DNA of 27,601 nucleotides from Monoraphidium neglectum. Its lineage: Eukaryota > Chlorophyta > Chlorophyceae > Sphaeropleales > Selenastraceae. How positions within the stretch are numbered: position 1 is the first letter of the stretch; each line of letters begins with the position of its first letter. The notes under the pieces were generated by a model. It did not search any database. It saw only the letters and a list, made by a program, of their open reading frames with translations, and was not told where the DNA came from. The stretch covers positions 1 to 27,601 of the forward strand of contig NW_014013446.1 of NCBI RefSeq assembly GCF_000611645.1, read 5' to 3'. The position numbers and the translations under genes were made by a program. Below, piece by piece: positions 20,746-27,601 of the stretch.

Positions 20746-22533
20746 ATGCTCGCGCGACAGGTCCCATCTAAGACCGTGGCGGGCTGCCAGAAGCAGCGGG
20801 CTTCTGTTTCTCGTACGCGGGTGGCGGTACTGGCGCAATGGAGCACCCGGGCTGACGCAACGCAGGAGCGCGCCGCACCGCACGTTCTGCAGAGGGTCGC
20901 GGCTGCTGCCGCTGCTGCTGTGGTCAGCTCCTCCATGCTGCTTGCGGGTGAGACGCTGATCACATTGGCCCTTTGTGCGGCTGCGGCGCTGCGCGGCTGG
21001 TTGTTGGCCGATCACAGCTGGGGAACGTCCTGCCGCCGCGCTCGAGTCGATGATGTCTTCGCTGAGCTTTGCAGCACGCTCTGGAAGCCACAGTGCCAGT
21101 GGAAGCATGCTCTTGGAGGCCCACCCATCGCTCTGCCTCGTCCTGATCCGTTCGCCCCCCTCATTGCGTCCAGGGCCGGCCCTGGCACGGCTGGACCCTG
21201 TGAACCGGCCCGACCTGCTGCCCCAGGGGCAGGTGACCTCCGTCATCGACGTGGCCGGGTTCCTGACGCCCTCCGAGGAGAAGCGCATCGCGGCAGAGGT
21301 GGCGTCCCTGGAGGCCGACACGGGCTACAAGCTGCGCGTGCTGGCGCAGAACTACCCGGAGACCCCGGGTGAGGGCAGACGCGCTCCGGCGCCAAGGCCA
21401 AGCCCGGCAGTGATTGAGCGCACACGCGGCCTGTTGCTTGTGAAAGGTCAGGGCAGCTGGAGGGCACGCTGGACGAGTTGGACAGTAAGTGGTTAGAATG
21501 GGGCCTGGACCAGGCGGACTCAGGATGAGAAGTGGACGCGCACGCATGCAGCTGCTCGCCAACGCCCTGCTCATGACACACGGCCCCACTTCCTGCTGCA
21601 CAACGCCGCCAGGCCTGGCCGTGCGTGAATACTGGGGCGTCGACGCCAACACAATCGTGTTTGTGGCGGACCCCACTTTTGCCAACATCCTGAACTTCAA
21701 CGTGGGCCAGGGGCTCGACCTGGAGGTGCCACAGGTGGGGGGCGCTGCGGTGGGGCCGGGCAGCACAAGGGAGTTGCTGGCCGGGTGCACCCCTGGGTTG
21801 AACCTTCCCTCCCTGTTGCGGTGGGCTCACAGCCCGGCGCCGCCTTGTGTGACCGCAGAGCTTCTGGAGCCGGCTGGCCGGCAAGTATGGCAACAAGGTG
21901 TGGGGCTGGCGCGTGTGGGGTGGGGGGTGGGTCTGCACACCAAGGCAGCATGTGGCATGGCAGCAAATTGTAATGGTTCGACACTTGTGAGTTGAGCCGC
22001 ACCAAGGCAGATGTGACACTGCGACACCTGTGTCTTGCACTGCCTGCTTGGCCATCAGCAACCCATCCCTCGGCTTCACACCCGCTCCCACTTGCGCGGG
22101 CACCACCCCGTAGTTTTATTGGCAGGAGAAGGGCGAGGCCGCGGCTATCACAAACGCAGTGAGTGGTGCAGCTGCGGAAGTGGGCGGCCAAAAGGGCCTC
22201 GATAGGGTGCTGCCCGTTGCGTTGTTCCCGGCATGGCATTCAGCCATCGCGCCCTGCCGAGGGAAGGAGCGTTGCACAATGTGCTGCACTGGGAACCATC
22301 CCCCAGACACAACCTTGTAACGGAGAAGCACTCCCGGACATACCCACACGCGCACGCACGCATGCACGCATGCACGCACACACGCACACACGCACGCATA
22401 CCCAAACCCACAGGTCAGCGCCATCGACGCCTGCCTGCGTGAGCCCTCAGGGCGCAGCAAGTGTTCTCAGGTCCAGGCTGAGTTTGGGGAGCAGCCCAGC
22501 TCTGGCAAGTTCGGAAAGCTGCTGGGCCAGTAG
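20746..22533 (+). CDS. Thylakoid-lumen TPM-domain protein (15.0 kDa type 2)
   Basis: Inferred exons: 20746-20947, 21174-21368, 21613-21734, 21859-21897, 22114-22158 and 22414-22533 (240 aa, phases consistent). Residues 1-72 form a two-part targeting signal: a basic, Ser/Thr-containing chloroplast transit region, then a hydrophobic stretch ending MLLAGPALA, a standard lumenal cleavage site. It lacks a twin arginine, so Sec-type export is likely. The mature protein ([96 protein letters not shown]) closely follows what I recall of Arabidopsis At5g52970, thylakoid lumenal 15.0 kDa protein 2, in the TPM (TLP18.3/Psb32) family. Related TPM proteins have phosphatase activity or act in photosystem II repair. 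The precise role here is unknown. The TATA box at 20676 supports the chosen start. Confidence 0.92.
22345..22400. repeat. ACGC/ACAC microsatellite in intron 5
   Basis: Alternating purine-pyrimidine sequence (CACGCACGCATGCACGCATGCACGCACACACGCA...) sits in the last intron of the TPM-domain gene, shortly before the 3' splice site. It is likely length-polymorphic and could adopt Z-DNA. Confidence 0.8.
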
Positions 22534-22546
22534 CGTTGCATGCTTG

Positions 22547-22551
22547 TTACA
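22547..22551 (-). terminator. TGTAA poly(A) signal candidate for ELF4-like gene
   Basis: TTACA on the + strand reads TGTAA on the minus strand, about 110 nt after the ELF4-like stop codon and 14 nt past the stop of the convergent TPM gene. The 3' ends of these two transcripts therefore probably overlap. Confidence 0.45.
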
Positions 22552-22661
22552 CCTCGACTTTGCCGCTCTTTTGCCTGGACGCGCGTGTTACGTAATCACA
22601 GTAGATCGAGTAACAGGTTGAAAGGTCTTGAACCAGGAAGTACTTCGAGTTTGCTCCGCTG

Positions 22662-22736
22662 TTATGACCCAACTCGAGCAGCCTCCTCGCCGCCGCCTCT
22701 GCTGTCATGCTGCTGTTGCTGCTGCTGCTCCTGCTG

Positions 22737-22797
<61 letters not shown>

Positions 22798-23141
22798 GGC
22801 TGCTGCGCACCACCAACAGCTGCGTCCTCCTCCCGTGGCGGCCCTTGCGCGCCGTCGCCGCCGCCTAGCATGGCGTCCGCCAGCCCCCCGTAGAGCTCCA
22901 CCACGCGGGCCACGTTAGCGTTAAGCTCGCGCACCAGGACCACGTTGCGCTGCAACGCCTCCGCCGTGCGCGTGCGGTGGTTGGCATCGATCTGTGCGAT
23001 GAGAACCGCGTTGCGGTCCAGCACTTCCTGGACAGCCGCAAAGCGGTCAAAGCCCTCCCACTCGTCGCCGCCGGTGGCATCCAGGGCTGCCGCGGCGTCA
23101 GCAGGCGATGCTGCGCCCGCTGATGTTGCTGCGTCTCCCAT
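22662..23141 (-). CDS. ELF4: EARLY FLOWERING 4 (ELF4)-like protein with polyQ tract
   Basis: This is an intronless 159-aa frame from ATG 23141 to TAA 22662. Residues ~28-91 match the ELF4 domain (DUF1313): EWEGFDRFAAVQEVLDRNAV, LIAQIDANHRTRTAEALQRN, VVLVRELNANVARVVELYGG. The corresponding Arabidopsis features are an F-x-x-VQ-x-VLDRN helix, an I/V-x-x-NH-x-SR turn and an N-x-x-LI-x-ELN-x-N-I-x-x-VV helix. In plants ELF4 is part of the evening complex with ELF3 and LUX and helps repress clock genes at night; plant ELF4 is also intronless. Here an Ala-rich N-terminus precedes the domain. A Gly/acidic linker follows, then 19 uninterrupted Gln and further E/Q, which plant ELF4 lacks as far as I recall. 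It shares a divergent promoter region with PEX5. Confidence 0.88.
22740..22796. repeat. (CTG)19 repeat encoding the polyQ of the ELF4-like gene
   Basis: Nineteen pure CTG units read as CAG on the coding (minus) strand. Interrupted CTG/CTC units extend it to about 22704. Pure CAG runs of this length are prone to length change, so alleles may differ. Confidence 0.95.
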
Positions 23142-23768
23142 ACACGCTCTTGTTGGACAGCAGCTGTTCTGCCTTAACTCTCCTGGCCTTGTGCGCACAA
23201 TAACGCGAACAATGTTCGGGTGTGCAGTACCGGGTGTGCTCTGGGGGTGCGCTGCAACACACGCGCCCGCTACCAACGGTAGTGAGCAGAGGCTTGCAGC
23301 AGGAGACCGTCTAGCGCCGATTACTGAGCTTGAACACGTGCTGGCGCACGTAGTCTCCTGGAGTGGCGCGGACGTGATCGGCTAGATCGGCATGCGAGCG
23401 AGCGCGTCTGTATTGAATAGTAAGAAATAATAATGCGATACATCAAATAATCAGAGCGCCCCGTAGCCGTTTCCCATTTCTCTTCCATGCGGAACCAGCA
23501 CCGTGGGCGTGCGTGGCACCCGTCGTTGTCTGCATGACGGTTCGACCCACTTCTTCTTGTAGCTGACCTATCAGCGCTGCAGGATTCCCAGCATATACGT
23601 CTGGTGTGCGCCGCCGAGTGCTGTGGGCTCAAGAGGCGCGAGCAGGCACGAATAGAGCAGCAGGCAGCGCGTAGCGTCCGGGACACCGGCGCTGCGCACT
23701 CGTGGCGGCGCTGCGCCGCTGTCTCCATCGCGCCTGTGGCCTGAGAGAAGGCGGCACACTTCGCAGCC
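23142..23768. promoter_or_regulatory. Divergent intergenic region, ELF4-like / PEX5
   Basis: These 627 bp lie between opposed start codons. The segment 23405-23460 is AT-rich (AATAGTAAGAAATAATAATG region) and may be the promoter core. No canonical evening element (AAATATCT) or TATA box was spotted, and no further gene was recognised. Confidence 0.5.
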
Positions 23769-25634
23769 ATGGCGCTCCGCACACTTGTGACGGGCAGCGA
23801 CATGTGCTCTGCGGGGGGCGACGGCGCGGGGCCGTCCAACGCTGTCGGCGCGCTGGTGAACCAACTCCTGGGTGGCGCCGCCAAGACGCAGGAGCAGCTG
23901 CGGGACGTGAGCGGCCGGGGTTATGGGTCTGTTCAAGGAGCAAGGCATCTCCTGAGGTGCCGTGGAGCTGGCGAGTTATGCGCAGAGGTGCTCGGAGCCT
24001 AGACACGCCTACCTGCAATGCCAGCACCCTTTGCTGCAGCGCTGCACTTCTTTTTTACACCCTCTCTTATCTGCACTTCATGCTTCCATCCAACCCCGTA
24101 CTCTGCAGCTGCCAGTGCACCATGCGCCGCCGCAGCTGCACCAGGTGCCGCTCACGCCTGAGGCGGCGGCCATGGCGGCGGCAGCTGGTTCCAGGGCCAT
24201 GGTCCTGCCGGGGCTGCCCCAGGGCGCCGTGGTGAGCGCGGCAGCCATGCCTGGCGCAGCAGCCGCCCGCAGCGCTTTGGTGAATAGGCTCTGCCATGGC
24301 GCCTATCATACACGTCGTCACTGGGGTTCAGGAACGACGTACAGTTCATCGCAGCCGGTCTCAGGCTGTTGCAGAGCGCCCTGCCTGACCAGATGGTTCG
24401 CTGTCTGCCCCTCACTTCTCCTCCCCCTCCTCCTCCTCCTCCAGGGCCCTGGGACGCTGGACGCACTGCTGGGGGGCGCTCCTCGCATGGCGGGGCCCCC
24501 CGGGGCCGACGTGTCTGGCATGGTGGCAGAGTTTGAGCAGATGCAGCGCGCAGCGGGCCAGGTGGGCGGCACGCGGCACGGCTCAAGGCTTGACCGCCTA
24601 CGCGCGAGTCGCTGCTGCGCACCTTATCATGCATGCGCACCCTTGCCTGGTTTGGGACCACCCGCGTTTTCGCGCCTGACGTCCCCTCCCCATCCCGGCG
24701 CCAGGTGCCCTTTGGGCCGCAGCCACCAGGCAGCGGTCCAATGTTGGCCGCGGCCCCCCCAGCCGTGGCACACAACCTCAGGGTGGGTCAGCGGGGAAGG
24801 CCCACGCAATTGCTGTGCCCTGCATGAGGCCATGAGGACCACCGTGCTGCATGTGCAGCCTGGCTGATCATCTCACTGCGGGCATGTGTGTTGTAATCAC
24901 GGCGATGGTGTTGGCGCCTGCCAAGTCAACGTTGCGCTGAGTCAAGTTTCATTTTTACACCCCACCGCAAGCAGTGACTTCTGCTTCTCAAGGATCAGAC
25001 ACCCCATCCCCCCCCCCACATTTGCTTCAGGCCTTCTTCTCAAGCGCAGGCGCCCGCACCGGTGCCCCGCAACCACTCGCACCCCTGGCGCCCGGAGCCC
25101 TCTCAGTGGCCGACCAGTGCCGCGTGCGCGACCGCTCCACCATACTGGCGCGCCAGCTGTTTTCAGAGCAGGGCCAGGGCTTTGCCGATGCCCAGGTGGC
25201 GCGGCTGCTGGAGTCCCTGTCAGTTGACCCGCGGCAGCTGCCAGGGGGCCTGGCCCACGTCCACGATGAGGCCTGGCACGGCATATGGCAGCAGAGGCAG
25301 CAGGCGGGGCCACTGGTGGCCGCGGACGTGGCGGCGGCGCAGCATGCAGCGGCGCTAGAGGCCGTGTGGCGGGAACAGCAGCAGCAGGCAGCACGGCCAT
25401 GGTGGGTGGGGCCCTTGATGTGCCGGTGGGCTGCGGTTGATCTTGGAGGCTGGGAGCTGTTTGGGTTCATCACGCTCCCAAAGGTGCCCCTCCCCGCGCC
25501 CTCCCACCGCACAGCATGCCCCCACCTCATTGACCCCACACCCCCCCTCCCCACCCCCGCCAGGCAAATGCCCCATGTGCCGTCAACGGGCTGGGCTGAT
25601 GAGTTCGCGCAGAAAGGCTGGGCGGATGAGTTTG

Positions 25635-25665
<31 letters not shown>

Positions 25666-27578
25666 GCAGCCGGCGGGGCCGCAGTCGTGGGCAGAGGAGT
25701 TCACTCATGGCGAGGGCGAGAAGTGGGCTGGAGAGTTTGAGGCCGCAGCCGCGGAGACCGCCGCGGCCGCGCGGCGCTCCGCCGGGCCAGGGGAGGCCAT
25801 GGCCGCCACGCGGCGCATGGTGGAGGTGCTGGGCGCAGATGCCGACCCCAAGATGCGCAACAGCCAGTTTCTGCAGTTCCTGTCCAAGATGTCGCGGGGG
25901 GAGCTGCTGCTGGAGGAGGGCGGCCTCAGGGAGGTGGACCCCGCGGCAGCCGCGGCCGCGCGGCAGTGGGCCGACGAGTTCGACGAGCGGCAGCAGCAGC
26001 AGCAGCAACGCAGTGCCGGCGGCACCGCGTGGGCGGACGACTTTGCGAGGCAGCAGCAGGCGCCGTGCGCGCAGCAGCAGGGGCAGCGGGCGGCGGGGGG
26101 CGACTGGGTGGATGAGTTTGCGCGCGGCGTGGCTGACCTGGACATCGGGGGCGACGCGGCCCAGGAGGACCTGGACGCAGCCTGGGCTGCCATAGGGTCG
26201 GGTGCGGTGCCGCTGGCCGGCGCCGCGGACTGGGTGCGCGAGTTTGGCGGCGACGAGGCGGGCGCGGTGGGGGCGGCACCGGAGGAGTGGGACGCGCTGT
26301 ACGCAGACGCGCAGCGCGGCGCCGGGGCGGCGGCGTCTGCGGCGGCGCGGGGGCGGGAGTACGCGTTCACCGACCCCAACCCGTTCCTGGGTGACCCCCA
26401 GGCCCTGGCCAAGGGCAAGGACCTGTGAGCAGCCTGCAGGGGGGAAGTGTAGTGGGGCAAACGGCGCGCTGTGGTTGGGGCCTCGAGGTGCTGTGTTCGT
26501 TGTGTGCCCATACATCTGCTTGGTGGTGCACACCATTAAGCAAGGTACCAATCATCGCTGAGCTCAACTTTGCTTGCGTCTGCAACTGGCTGCACTGCAT
26601 GCGGCTTGACACCCATCAGGTCAATGTTTCAGGCTAGGCCTCCCACATGGTGAGCATGCGCACATCATCCACTCTGCCTCGTGTCTGTCCCCCCAGGTTC
26701 AGGCGCGGCCTGCTGACGGAGGCGGCCCTGGCGCTGGAGGCAGAGGTGCGGGCGCAGCCAGGCAACTCCGAGGCATGGCGGCTGCTGGGCACTGTTCACG
26801 CCGAGAACGACGATGATCAGCAGGCCATAGCCGCCATGGGTGAGTGCAGGCGGCCCGTGCACGTTGAGCAGGGGGAGGCAATGGTGTATTGTCATCAAGG
26901 GCAGCAGCCTGTTCAGGCACAAATGCCCAGGGCTGGGCTGCAGTCAAGCTGCGTGCAGCAGTCAGCAAGTGCCATGCTTGCCGGCAGGTGCCCTGTGACG
27001 CGCTTTGTGAACGTTTTCATGACACGCGACGCCCCACCCCGGGACCTCGCAACCACACACACATGCACTCTCTTATTTCTTTACACACGCGCGCGCACAC
27101 ACACCCACTCACACCCACATACCCCCAAACATACACCCCTACCTCGACAGGCCGAGCCCTGGGGGCTGACCCCTCAGACCTGGGCGTGCTGCTGTCCCTG
27201 GGCGTGAGCCACACCAACGAGCTCGACCAGGCGGAGGCCGTCACACACCTCTCACGATGGCTCGCGGCACACCCATCCTACGCCGCAGCCGCCGCCGCCG
27301 CGGGTCCGCCCCCCGAGAGCAGCCAGGTTCTGAGCCACACGCTGCGCACCTTCAAGGCCGCCGCGGCCGCCCACCGCGGAGACTCTGAGCTGCTGATTGC
27401 GACGGGCGTGCTGCAGCACCTGGGGCGCGACTACGACGGCGCCATTGCGTCGTTCAGGGCGGCCCTGGACCTGGCCCCGGGGGACTACAGCCTGTGGAAC
27501 AAGCTGGGCGCCACCCTGGCCAACCACAGCCACAGTGGTGAGGCCATATCGGCCTACCAGCGCGCACTGGACCTCAAG
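23769..27578 (+). CDS. PEX5: PEX5, peroxisomal PTS1 import receptor (3' end outside)
   Basis: PEX5 binds C-terminal PTS1 signals in the cytosol and carries cargo to the PEX13/PEX14 docking complex. Inferred exons: 23769-23906, 24109-24231, 24445-24561, 24705-24782, 25031-25401, 25564-26424, 26697-26839 and 27151-27578 (753 aa so far, phases agree), then an intron running out of the window. The start MALRTLVTGSDMC resembles plant PEX5 and has the conserved Cys (Cys13) used for ubiquitin-dependent recycling, followed by GALVNQLLGGAAKTQEQL. Exon 6 holds eight W-x-x-x-F docking motifs (WADEF, WADEF, WAEEF, WAGEF, WADEF, WADDF, WVDEF, WVREF) with polyQ spacers. FTDPNPFLGDPQALAKGKDL leads into the TPR array: LLTEAALALEAEV, WRLLGTVHAENDDDQQAIAA, GVSHTNELDQAEA, then DYDGAIASFRAAL and WNKLGATLANHSHSGEAISA. 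The final TPR repeats are off the right edge. Confidence 0.96.
27082..27120. repeat. (CG)n(CA)n microsatellite in PEX5 intron 7
   Basis: An alternating CG then CA tract (CACACGCGCGCGCACACACACCCACTCACACC) lies in the intron before the last visible PEX5 exon. The alternating purine-pyrimidine sequence is potentially Z-forming, and C-rich sequence continues to the 3' splice site at 27150. Confidence 0.75.
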
Positions 27579-27590
27579 GTGGGGCCATTT

Positions 27591-27601
27591 GGGGGGGGGG
27601 G
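27591..27601. other. Terminal G homopolymer at window edge
   Basis: The window stops in a run of 11 G residues inside a PEX5 intron. Together with the C run at the internal gap, it suggests that the window end is a contig end caused by a homopolymer. Confidence 0.6.

Noticed and set aside
22540..22893. A + strand frame with a polycysteine run, opposite the ELF4-like gene
   Set aside because: The Cys run is simply the other-strand reading of the CAG repeat. The ELF4 domain is on the minus strand.
25583..26551. A 322-codon minus-strand frame opposite PEX5 exon 6
   Set aside because: It is Leu/Arg/Pro/His-rich complement of the Gln- and Ala-rich PEX5 linker. The + strand frame carries eight W-x-x-x-F motifs and correct splice phases.
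1..27601. tRNA, rRNA, CRISPR arrays, prokaryotic operons
   Set aside because: No tRNA T-arm (GGTTCRAnYCC) with a matching acceptor stem, no rRNA core sequence and no regularly spaced repeat array was seen. Gene structure is eukaryotic throughout.

Overview
The window is nuclear DNA from a green alga, most likely a core chlorophyte (Trebouxiophyceae or Chlorophyceae). The evidence is GC-rich coding sequence, many short exons joined by GT(G/A)(C/A)G...CAG introns, Arabidopsis-type TTTAGGG/CCCTAAA telomeric repeats near the left edge, TGTAA polyadenylation-like motifs after several genes, and plant-lineage proteins (an ARA6-type Rab, an ELF4-like protein, a thylakoid-lumen TPM protein, a plant-type PEX5). 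All gene models below were assembled by eye from splice motifs, reading-phase agreement and remembered family sequences; no search was run.

Layout, left to right. 1-1480: subtelomere-like DNA with a hairpin-forming inverted repeat, telomeric tracts in both orientations, two copies of a 157-bp repeat and what looks like a decayed gene. 1481-4839 (-): CASP-type golgin with a C-terminal membrane anchor. 5213-7747 (+): AAR2, the U5 snRNP assembly factor. 8082-9475 (-): ARA6/RABF1-type Rab GTPase. 9888-15401 (+): a long coiled-coil protein, unidentified, interrupted by an 802-bp assembly gap (14179-14980). 15511-17362 (-): NIPSNAP family protein. 17848-20056 (+): plastid-type protein with a CBM45-like starch-binding domain. 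20746-22533 (+): thylakoid-lumen TPM-domain protein. 22662-23141 (-): ELF4-like protein with a polyglutamine tract. 23769-27578 and beyond (+): PEX5, the peroxisomal PTS1 receptor, cut by the right edge.

Orientation alternates almost perfectly (- + - + - + + - +), giving four divergent pairs with 370-630 bp between start codons and three convergent pairs with only 109-334 bp between stop codons. The genes do not form one pathway. They are housekeeping functions: Golgi tethering, splicing, endosomal traffic, mitochondrial and plastid proteins, clock and peroxisome import.

The most unusual feature is in the unidentified coiled-coil protein. A strict 11-residue (hendecad) repeat, usually starting with tryptophan (W-x-x-R-L...), keeps register for 21 positions across three introns. 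Second are the opposed interstitial telomeric tracts that bracket one of the two 157-bp repeats.
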